Shown here: in pieces, positions 24,436-37,130 of the stretch
Layout of the letters: each line of letters begins with the position of its first letter
Position numbering within the stretch: the first letter of the stretch is position 1
Source: Pseudomonadota bacterium
GTDB lineage: Bacteria > Pseudomonadota > Gammaproteobacteria > Xanthomonadales > Rhodanobacteraceae
DNA: 44,313 bases
Assembly: GCA_018240505.1 (NCBI GenBank)
Contig: JAFEFQ010000237.1
Location: 1-44,313 of the forward strand
Direction: 5' to 3'
The notes under the pieces: model-generated
What the model was told of the DNA's origin: nothing
The model's database searches: none
Seen by the model: only the letters and a program-made list of their open reading frames with translations
Made by a program: the position numbers and the translations under genes

Positions 24436-25536
24436 ATGCGGTTTTCCATTCAACGCGAAGTGTTACTCAAGCCCCTGCAGCAAGTCGTCGGCGTGGTCGA
24501 GCGGCGGCAGACGCTGCCGGTGCTGGCCAATCTTCTGGTCGTCGCGACTGCGCAGCAGGTGAGTTTCACCGGCACGGATCTCGAAGTCGAAATGACGGCC
24601 ATTGCCCAGGCCGACCAGATCGAGGCGGGCGAGATCACGATTCCGGCGCGCAAGCTGTTCGACATCTGCCGCGCGCTGCCGGACGGCAGCAAGATTGAAT
24701 TCAAACTCAATGGCGACCGCGTCGAGGTCAAGTCCGGACGCAGTCGCTTCACGCTCGCAACGTTGCCGGCGAGCGAATTCCCGGTGATCGAGAATATCGA
24801 TCTGGTCGAGCGCGTGAGCCTGCCCGAGGCGACGCTCAAGGGCCTGATGGACCGCACCGCGTTCGCGATGGCGCAGCAGGACGTACGTTACTACCTCAAT
24901 GGTCTGCTGATCGATCTGCGCGAACACGCGCTGCGCAGCGTGGCTACCGACGGGCATCGCCTGGCCGTCGTCGAGACGAGTCTCGAGGCTGGCGTCGCTG
25001 CGCCCCGCCAGATCCTGATTCCGCGCAAGGGCGTGCTCGAACTGCAAGGCCTGTTCGAAACCGGTGAGGGCATGGTCGAACTGGAGTTCGGTCGCGCTCA
25101 CCTGCGCGTCAAACGTGGTGACGTCACGTTCACCTCGAAGCTCATCGATGGGCGCTTCCCGGACTACGAGGCCGTCGTGCCGATCGGTGCAGACAAGGAA
25201 GTGCGTGTTGGCCGTGAGGCGTTGCGTGGGGCGTTGCAGCGCGCGGCGATCCTGTCGAACGAGAAATATCGCGGGGTCAAGCTCGAAGTCAGCCCGAACA
25301 AGCTGCGCATCATCGCGCACAACCCCGAGCAGGAGGAGGCAGTCGAGGAAATCGAGGCCCGAACCGGGGTTGCAGAGCTCGGCGTGGGCTTCAACGTCAA
25401 CTACCTGCTCGATGCGCTGAACGCGCTCGGCGGCGAAGACGTGCTGATGTGCCTGCGCGACGGCAATTCGAGCTGCCTGCTGCGTGCGCCGGAGAGTGAG
25501 CAGGCGCGGCATGTGATCATGCCGTTGCGCCTCTGA
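24436..25536 (+). CDS. dnaN: DNA polymerase III beta sliding clamp
   Basis: The 366-residue protein matches DnaN throughout: MRFSIQREVLLKPLQQVVGV, a repeated three-domain fold, YYLNGLLIDL, ATDGHRLAVVE, and the terminal VIMPLRL that forms part of the peptide-binding pocket. As a dimeric ring it tethers polymerase III to DNA. It lies directly after the origin and is followed by an intrinsic terminator before recF. Confidence 0.98.
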   Translation: MRFSIQREVLLKPLQQVVGVVERRQTLPVLANLLVVATAQQVSFTGTDLEVEMTAIAQADQIEAGEITIPARKLFDICRALPDGSKIEFKLNGDRVEVKSGRSRFTLATLPASEFPVIENIDLVERVSLPEATLKGLMDRTAFAMAQQDVRYYLNGLLIDLREHALRSVATDGHRLAVVETSLEAGVAAPRQILIPRKGVLELQGLFETGEGMVELEFGRAHLRVKRGDVTFTSKLIDGRFPDYEAVVPIGADKEVRVGREALRGALQRAAILSNEKYRGVKLEVSPNKLRIIAHNPEQEEAVEEIEARTGVAELGVGFNVNYLLDALNALGGEDVLMCLRDGNSSCLLRAPESEQARHVIMPLRL

Positions 25537-25567
25537 CCGCGCTTGTCGCGGAAGCGGGCATCGAACG

Positions 25568-25603
25568 ACGCGCGGCAGAAATGCCGCGCGTTTGTTTTTT
25601 TTT
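25568..25603 (+). terminator. Intrinsic terminator after dnaN
   Basis: A perfect 10-bp stem (ACGCGCGGCA / TGCCGCGCGT) with a GAAA loop is followed by TTG and nine T residues. It starts 32 bases after the dnaN stop and should end dnaA-dnaN transcripts, leaving recF dependent on read-through or on a promoter in the next 39 bases. Confidence 0.88.
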
Positions 25604-25642
25604 GCTCCGCATGACCGTTTCTGCGGTGAATGACCCGACGCC

Positions 25643-29225
<3,583 letters not shown>

Positions 29226-29250
29226 TCCGCGCGCGCAAATCGTCCAGCGA

Positions 29251-29314
29251 AACGTTAACGTTTTCGTGCGTACAATGTTCAGAGCGATAACGCGGTGCCG
29301 GCTCAGCCGGCGCC
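29251..29314 (+). promoter_or_regulatory. Leader region of the TPR gene: palindrome, possible -10 and hairpin
   Basis: Between gyrB and the TPR gene lie a perfect 12-bp palindrome AACGTTAACGTT (29251-29262), a TACAAT that could be a -10 (29271-29276), and a hairpin with a 9-bp stem and TCA loop (29294-29314, GGTGCCGGC / GCCGGCGCC, one G-T pair). No T-tract follows the hairpin. A regulated promoter with a structured leader is plausible but unproven. Confidence 0.4.
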
Positions 29315-29338
29315 CACAACGGCCATGAGGGAGGAACC

Positions 29339-30526
29339 ATGAGCATCCGCAGTTATACACGTATACTTTTCAGCATCTTTGTCGCTTTCGCGCTGGTCGC
29401 GGGCAACGCGTACGCGAAGAAGGAAGAGAAGGAAGCGCCGCTGTATCCGAACGCGACGCGCAAGGATCCGAAGAACGACATGAGTTCCTCGAGCGTGCAG
29501 AAAGACCTGCAGAAGGCTCTCGACGCGCTGAACGACAACAAGGCCGACGAGGCCGCGCCGCTGCTGCAGAAGATCATCGACGATCCCAAGGCTGGCAAGT
29601 ACGCGCATGCGCTGGCCACCCAGGGCCAGGGCCAGATTGCCTACGACAAGCAGGACAACGCCGGCGCGATCAAGGCCTGGCGCGCCGCCTATGACACGGA
29701 TGCGCTGCCGAACAACCAGCAATTCACCCTGTTGCTCAACATCGCCAACCTGCAGCAGCAGGACGAGAAGTACCAGGACTCGCTCAACACGCTCGACGAG
29801 TACTTCAAGGCGACCAACGGCGGCAAGCCGGAGGCGTACGCGCTGCAGGGCAACGACTATTACCGCCTGGACAAATACCAGCAGGCGGTCGACGCGATCA
29901 CCAAGGCGCAGTCGCTGACCGACAAGCCGAACGACAACTGGAACCAGATCCTGATGGCCTCGTACGCGGGCATGGACCAGTACGACAAGGCCGGCGAAAT
30001 CATCGAGAAGCAGCTGGCCCAGCATCCGGGTGACGCCAAGCTCGTCGAGCAGGGGGTCAAGGTCTACGTCAACGGTCGCCAGTTCGACAAGGCGCAGGCC
30101 ATGCTCGACAAGAACAAGGCGAGCCTCAACAACGACACCCTGTACCAGCTCTATCGTGCACTCGGCGCCGGCTACTCGCAGGAGAAGGACGGCGACATGA
30201 AAGCGATCGACGCGTTCGGCAAGGCCTCGCCGCTGGCGAAGACCGGCGAAGTCGACTACTACCGCGGCAGCCTGCTGCTCAACAACGACCGCGCCAAAGA
30301 CGCGACCCAGGCGCTGCAGCAGGCGATCTCCAAGGGCGGCCTCAAGGAGACCGGCAAGGCCTACCTGATGCTCGGCGACGCCTACAACCAGATCGACGAC
30401 GTCGCGCATGCGCGCGAGGCGTGGACCAAGGCGAAGGGCTATCCGGACTCGCAGAAGTCGGCCGACCAGCGCCTCAATATCGGCGGTCACGTCAAGATGA
30501 CGACGCAGCAGAAAAAGAAGAGCTGA
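29339..30526 (+). CDS. Exported tetratricopeptide repeat protein upstream of tonB
   Basis: The 395-residue protein starts with a signal peptide (MSIRSYTRILFSIFVAFALV, cleavage probably after AYA near residue 26). The mature part is Lys/Asp/Gln-rich and consists of about eight TPR-like helical pairs, e.g. DLQKALDALNDNKADEAAPL, DEKYQDSLNTLDEYFKA, RGSLLLNNDRAKDATQALQQ, GKAYLMLGDAYNQIDDVAHA. It is placed just before the tonB-exbB-exbD operon, and TPR proteins (such as TtpC of some TonB systems) are known partners of TonB complexes; the periplasmic location would suit this. GAGGGAGGAACC before ATG 29339 is a strong ribosome site. Confidence 0.87.
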   Translation: MSIRSYTRILFSIFVAFALVAGNAYAKKEEKEAPLYPNATRKDPKNDMSSSSVQKDLQKALDALNDNKADEAAPLLQKIIDDPKAGKYAHALATQGQGQIAYDKQDNAGAIKAWRAAYDTDALPNNQQFTLLLNIANLQQQDEKYQDSLNTLDEYFKATNGGKPEAYALQGNDYYRLDKYQQAVDAITKAQSLTDKPNDNWNQILMASYAGMDQYDKAGEIIEKQLAQHPGDAKLVEQGVKVYVNGRQFDKAQAMLDKNKASLNNDTLYQLYRALGAGYSQEKDGDMKAIDAFGKASPLAKTGEVDYYRGSLLLNNDRAKDATQALQQAISKGGLKETGKAYLMLGDAYNQIDDVAHAREAWTKAKGYPDSQKSADQRLNIGGHVKMTTQQKKKS

Positions 30527-30809
30527 GAACGGCTGCGCGGGGGTTGCGGGCGAGTATACTTTTTTCCGGGCATCGCGGCGCATGACGCGCCGCGGCTTGC
30601 ACGGCCTTGCGGAAATTGGCATGCTGCAAGACCGTGTTCGAATGCGGCGCTGCGGGGAAATACGTGCTTGCGAACGGTGAAAAAAGCTTGTCTACACCGC
30701 CCGCGCTGTTGTAATTTGCAAGCGGCTCACGCGATATTGTTTTGGGGTTGGCAGCGGCGTTTCGTGCCGCCGCCCGGGATGATGCTCCCTAAGTAATTGG
30801 TTGGCACTG
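30527..30809. promoter_or_regulatory. Intergenic region before tonB with a GC hairpin
   Basis: The 283 bases between the TPR gene and tonB contain a perfect 8-bp stem hairpin CGCGGCGC-ATGAC-GCGCCGCG (30574-30594). It has no following T-run, so it is a weak terminator at best. A tonB promoter must lie in the A/T-richer part after about 30680. No clear Fur box was recognised, although tonB operons are often iron-controlled. Confidence 0.45.
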
Positions 30810-31463
<654 letters not shown>

Positions 31464-31527
31464 TTTGACGAGACGGTAGCCGGCGATTCCGGCGGAATTC
31501 CAGAACCACAAACTTAAGGGTAAGGTC

Positions 31528-32256
31528 ATGTTACAAGAAGCAGCTTCCGCTCCGGTTGCCGGGCAAGGCAACGCCGCCGCTCTGACGCAGATGGGTTTCG
31601 AACATCTGCTGCACAACTTCGACACCTTGGGTCTGGTCGTGTTCATCACGCTCGTGATCATGTCGCTGGGATCGGTGTTCTTCATCATCGTCAACGCGTG
31701 GCGCATGCTGAACATCCGCCGCCGCGGCGACTCCGTGCGCGAGCAGTTCTTCGAAACGAAGTCGCTCACCGACGCCAAGCGCCACCTCGAGGAGCAGCCG
31801 GGTTGGGAGCCGTTCTCGAAGATCGCGCTCGACGTGGCTACGGCCGCCGAACAGCACAGCTCGGCACAGGGCAGCCGTCTGGCCGAAACCCTGAACCGTT
31901 CCGAATTCGTCGACCGTGCGCTGCGCCAGGGCGTCGCCCGCGAAAGCGGCCGTCTCGAGACCGGCCTGACCTGGCTCGCCACCACGGGCTCGACCGCACC
32001 GTTCGTCGGTCTGCTCGGTACCGTGTGGGGCATCTATCACGCCCTGCTCAAGATCGGTGCCAGCGGCAACGCGTCGATGGACGCGGTCGCCGGTCCGGTC
32101 GGCGAGGCGCTGATCATGACCACGATCGGTCTGGGCGTCGCGATTCCCGCCGTGCTCGCCTACAACGTGTTCAACCGTGCCAATCGCGTGACACTCGGCA
32201 AGTTCGACGAGTTCGCGCATGACCTGCACGACTTCTTCGTCAGCGGCACCAAGTAA
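31528..32256 (+). CDS. exbB: ExbB, TonB-system proton channel subunit
   Basis: The 242-residue MotA/TolQ/ExbB family protein has a first membrane helix near residues 33-55 (GLVVFITLVIMSLGSVFFII), a cytoplasmic part, and two more helices with the signature LTWLATTGSTAPFVGLLGTVWGI and EALIMTTIGLGVAIPAVLAYN. As a pentamer around ExbD it uses the proton gradient to energise TonB. AAGGGTAAGG precedes ATG 31528. It is 64 bases from tonB and 12 bases from exbD. Confidence 0.96.
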   Translation: MLQEAASAPVAGQGNAAALTQMGFEHLLHNFDTLGLVVFITLVIMSLGSVFFIIVNAWRMLNIRRRGDSVREQFFETKSLTDAKRHLEEQPGWEPFSKIALDVATAAEQHSSAQGSRLAETLNRSEFVDRALRQGVARESGRLETGLTWLATTGSTAPFVGLLGTVWGIYHALLKIGASGNASMDAVAGPVGEALIMTTIGLGVAIPAVLAYNVFNRANRVTLGKFDEFAHDLHDFFVSGTK

Positions 32257-32268
32257 GGATTTGCAGTC

Positions 32269-32697
32269 ATGGCAATGAGTGCGGGCGGCAGCAGCGGCGG
32301 CATCATGGCGGAGATCAACGTCACGCCGCTCGTCGACGTGATGTTGGTGCTGCTGATCATCTTCATGATCACCACGCAGCTGGCCCAGCCCAAGATCAAG
32401 GTCGAGTTGCCGCAGGGCACCTTGATCGCGCCCCCGACCGACACGCCGCCCGTGCCGCCGGTGACGATCGCCGTTCGCCAGGACGGCACGATCTACTGGA
32501 ACGACGAGCAGGTGACCGAAGCGGGGCTGGTCGCGCAGCTGCGCGTCGTCGCCCCGCAGGCCATGCAGCCGGAAGTCCAGATTCGCGCCGACAAGGACAC
32601 CGAGTACCAACTCGTCGCCAATGTCATGACCCAGGCGAAGAATCAGGGTATGGTCAAGGTCGGCTTCATCACCACGCCGCAACATGCGGGCCAGTAA
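32269..32697 (+). CDS. exbD: ExbD, TonB-system subunit, first copy
   Basis: The 142-residue protein has the ExbD/TolR signature MAEINVTPLVDVMLVLLIIF; the Asp in LVDVMLV is the proton-carrying membrane residue. A periplasmic domain follows (KVELPQGTLIAPP ... VGFITTPQ). It forms the centre of the ExbB ring. The N-terminal Gly/Ser-rich MAMSAGGSSGGI extension is shared in type with the next copy. Confidence 0.95.
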   Translation: MAMSAGGSSGGIMAEINVTPLVDVMLVLLIIFMITTQLAQPKIKVELPQGTLIAPPTDTPPVPPVTIAVRQDGTIYWNDEQVTEAGLVAQLRVVAPQAMQPEVQIRADKDTEYQLVANVMTQAKNQGMVKVGFITTPQHAGQ

Positions 32698-32719
32698 AAG
32701 ATTTTGACGAGATAGCATC

Positions 32720-33145
32720 ATGGCATTCAGTGCAGGTAGCAGCGGTGGCGGTGCGATGTCGGACATCAACGTGACGCCGCTCGTCGACGTCATGCTCGTG
32801 CTGCTGATCATCTTCATGATCACGGCGCCGATGCTGACCCATCGCATCAAGATCGATCTGCCGCAGCCGACCAACAACCCGCCGCCGCAGATCGAGAATC
32901 CGCCCGATCCGATCACGCTGTCGGTGCGTTCGAGTGGCCAGTACTACTGGAACGACCAGCTCGTCTCCGAAGAGCAGCTGCAGCAGATGATGACGCTGTC
33001 GTCGAAGAAAAATCCGCAGCCCGAGCTGCAGATCCAGGCCGACAAGACTGCCAAGTACCAGCTCGTCGCCACGGTCATGGCCGACGCGAAGAACGCCGGC
33101 TTGCAGAAGATCGGCTTCCAGCCTCCGCGTGGCTCGGGGCAGTAG
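32720..33145 (+). CDS. exbD: ExbD, TonB-system subunit, second copy (ExbD2)
   Basis: The 141-residue protein is a paralogue of the preceding one, with MSDINVTPLVDVMLVLLIIF and the same Asp. Its periplasmic domain differs clearly (IKIDLPQPTNNPPPQIENP ... LQKIGFQPP). In Xanthomonas an exbD2 in this position is needed only for certain substrates and induction responses; a similar special role is inferred here. It lies 22 bases after the first exbD, followed by an intrinsic terminator. Confidence 0.94.
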   Translation: MAFSAGSSGGGAMSDINVTPLVDVMLVLLIIFMITAPMLTHRIKIDLPQPTNNPPPQIENPPDPITLSVRSSGQYYWNDQLVSEEQLQQMMTLSSKKNPQPELQIQADKTAKYQLVATVMADAKNAGLQKIGFQPPRGSGQ

Positions 33146-33173
33146 GCCCGGATTGATCGTGCGGATCAGGATC

Positions 33174-33200
33174 AACGCCGCAGCGATGCGGCGTTTTCTT
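33174..33200 (+). terminator. Intrinsic terminator of the tonB-exbBDD operon
   Basis: An 8-bp stem (AACGCCGC / GCGGCGTT) with an AGCGAT loop is followed by TTCTTTT, 28 bases after the second exbD stop. The next 180 bases to the pdxJ stop hold no recognised gene or site. Confidence 0.85.
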
Positions 33201-33387
33201 TTGGCCTGAGCAAAACCACGAAGACGCACCTGGCACACTTCGGCGATTCAGGAGCGCCCTACCGTCGCGCGCACACGTGCGTGCACAACGGAAAAACCGT
33301 CTTGGGGGGTTTCGACCCGAGGCGCTGACCACGGCGAAGAACGCGAACCTGCGCCGCAAAAGCGTCGCGTCCGCGGCGAGATGAGCG

Positions 33388-34134
33388 TCAGCCTGCGAGA
33401 ATGCGCAGATATGCCTTGACCGTCGCGGCCAGCCCCGCGTAGAGCGCCTCGCCGATCAGTGCATGCCCGATCGATACTTCCGCAAGCTGCGGAATCGCCG
33501 CCTTGAGTGCGCCGAGATTCACCTGGTTCAGATCGTGCCCGGCGTTCACGCCGAGCCCTGCCGCATGCGCGCGTTCGGCGCAGGCGGTGCACAGCGCGAG
33601 TTCGCGCGCGGCGTCGCCGTTCGCGAACGCATCGGCGTACGGACCGGTGTAGATCTCCACGCGGTCGGCGCCGATCTCGGCCGCGCGCTCGACATCGGTC
33701 ACGTCCATGTCGACGAACAGGCTCACGCGCGTGCCGAGCCGTTTCAGTTCGGCGACCAGCGGTTTCAGCCGCGCCGCATCGGCGCGCAGATCGAAGCCGT
33801 GGTCCGAGGTGAGCTGGGTATCGCCGTCGGGCACCAGCGTGCATTGCGTCGGACGTGTCTCCTCGATCAGCTTGAGCAGGCCGGGATAGCTGCCGCGCGC
33901 CGCGGCGAAACCGTTGCCTTCGATGTTGTACTCGACGGCATCGCCGATTCGCGCCTTCAGTACGCGCACGTCGTCGGGACGAATGTGGCGCTGGTCCGGA
34001 CGCGGATGCACGGTGATGCCGGCCGCACCGGCGGCGATGCACGCCGCGGCGGCGGCGCACACGTCCGGTTCGGCGCCGCCGCGCGAATTGCGCAACACGG
34101 CGATCTTGTTGACGTTGACGCTCAAGCGGGTCAT
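33388..34134 (-). CDS. pdxJ: Pyridoxine 5'-phosphate synthase PdxJ
   Basis: The 248-residue TIM-barrel protein shows the family motifs [77 protein letters not shown] and [14 protein letters not shown]. It condenses 1-deoxyxylulose 5-phosphate with 3-amino-2-oxopropyl phosphate to give pyridoxine 5'-phosphate, the last ring-forming step of vitamin B6 synthesis. Start ATG 34134 is the usual N-terminus. The gene is convergent with the exbD2 gene; pdxJ next to exbD2 also occurs in Xanthomonas. A long palindromic repeat lies just upstream. Confidence 0.97.
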   Translation of the reverse strand: MTRLSVNVNKIAVLRNSRGGAEPDVCAAAAACIAAGAAGITVHPRPDQRHIRPDDVRVLKARIGDAVEYNIEGNGFAAARGSYPGLLKLIEETRPTQCTLVPDGDTQLTSDHGFDLRADAARLKPLVAELKRLGTRVSLFVDMDVTDVERAAEIGADRVEIYTGPYADAFANGDAARELALCTACAERAHAAGLGVNAGHDLNQVNLGALKAAIPQLAEVSIGHALIGEALYAGLAATVKAYLRILAG

Positions 34135-34147
34135 CGGTGGAAATCCA

Positions 34148-34292
34148 AGAACCTGTCTTCAAAGCGTAGCGAGCGAAGAAAATTTGGGCGTCGCCGGAGC
34201 GCAGGAACCGGAGTGTACACAGAAGTACATGAGGATTCCGAGCACCGCCGGCGCACAAATTGTCGAGCGCAGCAGCTTTGAAGACAGGTTCT
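34148..34292. repeat. 145-bp imperfect palindromic element
   Basis: Perfect 18-bp ends (AGAACCTGTCTTCAAAGC at 34148-34165 and its complement at 34275-34292) enclose partly matching arms. At the centre TGTAC (34214-34218) and GTACA (34225-34229) pair around an ACAGAA loop. The whole could fold into one long hairpin with bulges. It fills the gap between pdxJ and the serine-hydrolase-like gene, its last base being the first of that stop codon. It has the look of a dispersed palindromic unit or small non-autonomous element, but no second copy is in this window. Confidence 0.7.
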
Positions 34293-36007
34293 CAGGGAAG
34301 GGGGCGTCGCAGCGGCAAAGCCTCGCGTGGCGCGCCGGCCAGTTCGAAGCGGAGCTTCGCGACGCGACCGTCCGCGTCGCGCACGATGTGCAGGTCGATC
34401 GCACCCTCCGCATCCGCGTAGCGATCGGGGGCATAGGCAAAAATACTTCGCCGCTCGCCTTGCGTCCACTGCAGCGTCAGTCCCTGCGCGGACGGCGCGA
34501 TGCGCAGCCAGTTTGCGTCGTCGAGCCGATAGTCGCCGGCTACCGCGCCGCGCATGGCCGCGGGCGCCGCGATCGGCGTGCGCGCAAGCCTGGGCGCACG
34601 CGCGCTCAGGCGCGCGGCAGTGACGTTGCTGCCACCCGCATGCAACACGAGGCCGTTGACCTCGCCGATGCCGCGCATGAAGGTCACGCCGAACGCATGG
34701 TCGGCGGTGACGAAAACATCCTTGTCGGCCGGGCGCAGGCGCCGCGGAAACTCGCCGGGCAGCTGCAGGTTCAACGCGTTCGCCGCGATGCGCACGACGG
34801 CCTCGCGGCCGGCGGCGATCTGGTACAAACCAGGATATTCGTCAAGCCGGTTGTCGGCCTCTGCGTTCGACGCATGGGCTACCGGCGGCGGTGCACCGTC
34901 GCCGAGCCAGGCGATGCCGAGCGCGGCCACGTCTTCGGCGGAGTTGCCGAGCAGCACGATCGCCCTCTGCCGGTCGGTGCGAAAGCCGACGAAGCTCGCG
35001 AACCCGGCGGTACGGCTGGCGCGCCAGACCAGTGGCCAGGTTGTTGCGCCGTCGAGCTTCTCGCGTACGTTCCAGCCGAAACCGAGCTGATCGGCGGGAC
35101 CTGCGGCCCGTGGCTGGCGCGCAAGCAGCAGTGCCGCACGCAGCGGTGAACTCTCCGGCGTCAGGTTGTGCTGCAGGAAGGTGAGCATGTCCGGCAGGCT
35201 CGCGCGCAAGCCGGCGGCGCCGGCGAGTACGCCGTAGTGCCAGTGCGGGACGCTCGCGCCATGCGCATGCCCGGGCAACAGGTTTGCGTCGTCTGTGAAG
35301 GAGACATGCCGCAGGCCGAGGGGAGACAGCACCTGATCCGCGAGCGCCTGCGCGTAGGCAGTCTGGTAAACGCGTCCGAGCAGATGGCCGAGCAGGCCGG
35401 CGTTGAGCACGGAATAGGAATAGGTCGCTTCGCCGGTCTCGTTGGGTCCGCGCTGAAAGGCGAGCAGGGCGAGCAAGTCCTCGCCAGCATAGCCGGCGTA
35501 GGGGTCGTCGGGGTCCTCGGGAAACAGGTTCGCCGGTTGCGCGGGCAGCACGGAATGTTGCGTCGCCAGCTGGGCGAGCGTGATCTTGCCCAGGCGCGCG
35601 TCCGCAAACGGAAACGGCGTGGGCAAAAACTTTTCGACCGGATCGGCAAAACGCAGCTTGCCTTCGACTGCGGCCTGCGCGAGCAGGATGCCGGTGAACA
35701 CTTCGCTGACGGCACCGAGCTCGAACAAGCTGTCGTCATCGGCCGGTTTCGACCGCGCGTCGTCGCGATGACCGAAATAAAACGTGCCGCTGCGCTTGCC
35801 GTCGATCACGCCGACGGCGACGCTCGCATACACGCCGCCGGCGACGCCGTGATCGATCGCCTCGGTGAATGCGGGGGACAGCAGCGGCGGCTCGGCCGGT
35901 TTGCGCGCCGCGACGGCGGGCACCGATGCGCACAACAGGACAGCCCACAGCACGCCCGCCCAGGATAGCTGCGCGCAGAGAAAACCCATGCGCCAAGAAT
36001 AGCGCAT
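34292..36007 (-). CDS. Beta-lactamase-fold (class C/serine hydrolase) protein lacking catalytic residues
   Basis: The 571-residue protein has a signal peptide (about residues 8-33, ending PAVA) and a penicillin-binding-like domain to about 375. The place of the SxxK motif reads LFELGAVSEVFTG: Ser is Ala99 and Lys is Glu102. The YxN motif reads YSV (198-200), and the HxG-type third motif reads ASRTAGF instead of HGGTxGF. All three active-site motifs are thus altered while the surrounding fold signatures (FADPVEKFLP, LAQLATQHS, PLVWR) remain, so hydrolysis is unlikely and a binding or regulatory role more so. A C-terminal beta-rich domain of about 190 residues is not recognised. The start could be Met1 (36007) or Met7 (35989); neither has a clear ribosome site. 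The next gene upstream ends 135 bases away. Confidence 0.85.
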   Translation of the reverse strand: MRYSWRMGFLCAQLSWAGVLWAVLLCASVPAVAARKPAEPPLLSPAFTEAIDHGVAGGVYASVAVGVIDGKRSGTFYFGHRDDARSKPADDDSLFELGAVSEVFTGILLAQAAVEGKLRFADPVEKFLPTPFPFADARLGKITLAQLATQHSVLPAQPANLFPEDPDDPYAGYAGEDLLALLAFQRGPNETGEATYSYSVLNAGLLGHLLGRVYQTAYAQALADQVLSPLGLRHVSFTDDANLLPGHAHGASVPHWHYGVLAGAAGLRASLPDMLTFLQHNLTPESSPLRAALLLARQPRAAGPADQLGFGWNVREKLDGATTWPLVWRASRTAGFASFVGFRTDRQRAIVLLGNSAEDVAALGIAWLGDGAPPPVAHASNAEADNRLDEYPGLYQIAAGREAVVRIAANALNLQLPGEFPRRLRPADKDVFVTADHAFGVTFMRGIGEVNGLVLHAGGSNVTAARLSARAPRLARTPIAAPAAMRGAVAGDYRLDDANWLRIAPSAQGLTLQWTQGERRSIFAYAPDRYADAEGAIDLHIVRDADGRVAKLRFELAGAPREALPLRRPLP

Positions 36008-36142
36008 GGGTCGTAATCGAAAGGAGTGCGACGATCAAAGTTCCACATCCTTGTGGAGGAGACCCTGTGGGGGAGTGCCTACTCAGACACGCAGGCCCGC
36101 AGAAAGTTCGGCGCCAGACGCTTGTGCCGCGAACGGGTCAGC

Positions 36143-37117
36143 CTACGGACAGGTTTCCCGCACTTCCTTCCACACCACCGGATCCCAATAGCCGCCGCTG
36201 TTGAACTCGTTCGCGCGCCGCTCGTTGAAGTGCGCGGCGATCATCAGCGTCGTGTCCGGCTTGACCGTGACGGTCAGCGGCTTGGGCTTGCCGCGGAAAT
36301 TCAACGCGGCGAGTTCGGGGACGCCGACCAGGCGCCGCGTCGGAATCTGCTCGCGCACGAGCAGCTCGTGCGTGCCGGCGGCGACGCGGTAGTTCCTGGC
36401 GCCGGTCGGCCCGGGCGTGGTGCCGTCGACGAGTTCGATCGACACGCCGTACAGCTGCTGCTGGCGCGGAGCCAGATCCTGCAGGCTGATGCGCCCGCAG
36501 CCGCCCGCCGGGTTCGCCGCCGGCGCATCGACCGTCGTGGTCGTCGCTGCGCCGAGCACGACATGCAGCGCCGGCACCCGCACGCTCTGCAGCGGCCCGT
36601 TCAGCGCAAGCTCGGTGCCGGCGCGGCGCACGCCGAGCTGCACGCTCGCGTCGGCCGGCAGCGCATCGATGCTCGACTTCAGGCTCGCGGCGGCGAGCGC
36701 GCGCCCGTCCGCATCGGCGCCGAGCTCGCGCAGCGAGCGGCCGTTCACCGCGACGATCACGTCGCCGGGGCGCACGCCCAGACGTTCGGCCGTGCTGTCC
36801 GGCGTCGTGCCGAGTACGCGCAGGCCGTCGCGCGCGTTCGCCGCACTCGTCGCGTCGACGAGCAGGCCGAGGTTGACCAGACGCTGGGCCGGCACGGCGA
36901 TGTCGAGTGCGGCCTGTTCCGGATGCGTGCCCAGCGCGCCGGTCGTGGCCAGGCGCATGAGCGTCTGCTGCATTTCCTCGCGCACACGTTGGGCGACGAC
37001 GGCCGAGGTAGTGCCGTGGCTGGTGATCGTGCCGAGCGTGGTCGGCGCGGCTTCGTCGGCGGCGAGCGCGGCGGGGGCGAAACCGCACAAGGCGGTCAAA
37101 CAGAGGATGCGCAGCAT
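36143..37117 (-). CDS. Exported PDZ-domain protein
   Basis: The 324-residue protein starts with a signal peptide (MLRILCLTALCGFAPAALAA). A PDZ-like segment lies near residues 70-165: LGLLVDATSAANARDGLRVL, then STAERLGVRPGDVIVAVNGRS, the typical carboxylate-loop and GDVIxxVNG strand. The C-terminal part (CGRISLQDLAPRQQQLYGVS, YRVAAGTHELLVREQIP) is beta-rich and resembles domains that sit on PEGA-like folds; no protease triad is present. It is 13 bases from the preceding small membrane protein gene and belongs to the operon led by the ECF sigma factor, which suggests a periplasmic or envelope role. Confidence 0.85.
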   Translation of the reverse strand: MLRILCLTALCGFAPAALAADEAAPTTLGTITSHGTTSAVVAQRVREEMQQTLMRLATTGALGTHPEQAALDIAVPAQRLVNLGLLVDATSAANARDGLRVLGTTPDSTAERLGVRPGDVIVAVNGRSLRELGADADGRALAAASLKSSIDALPADASVQLGVRRAGTELALNGPLQSVRVPALHVVLGAATTTTVDAPAANPAGGCGRISLQDLAPRQQQLYGVSIELVDGTTPGPTGARNYRVAAGTHELLVREQIPTRRLVGVPELAALNFRGKPKPLTVTVKPDTTLMIAAHFNERRANEFNSGGYWDPVVWKEVRETCP

Positions 37118-37130
37118 GGTGGAGTCCTCA

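Noticed and set aside
30574..30594. Intrinsic terminator after the TPR gene
   Set aside because: Perfect GC hairpin but no T-run on either strand.
33260..33300. CACGTG-containing sequence after the exbD2 gene as a further parS
   Set aside because: Flanks (GCGCACACGTGCGTGC) do not fit the TGTTnCACGTGnAACA consensus.
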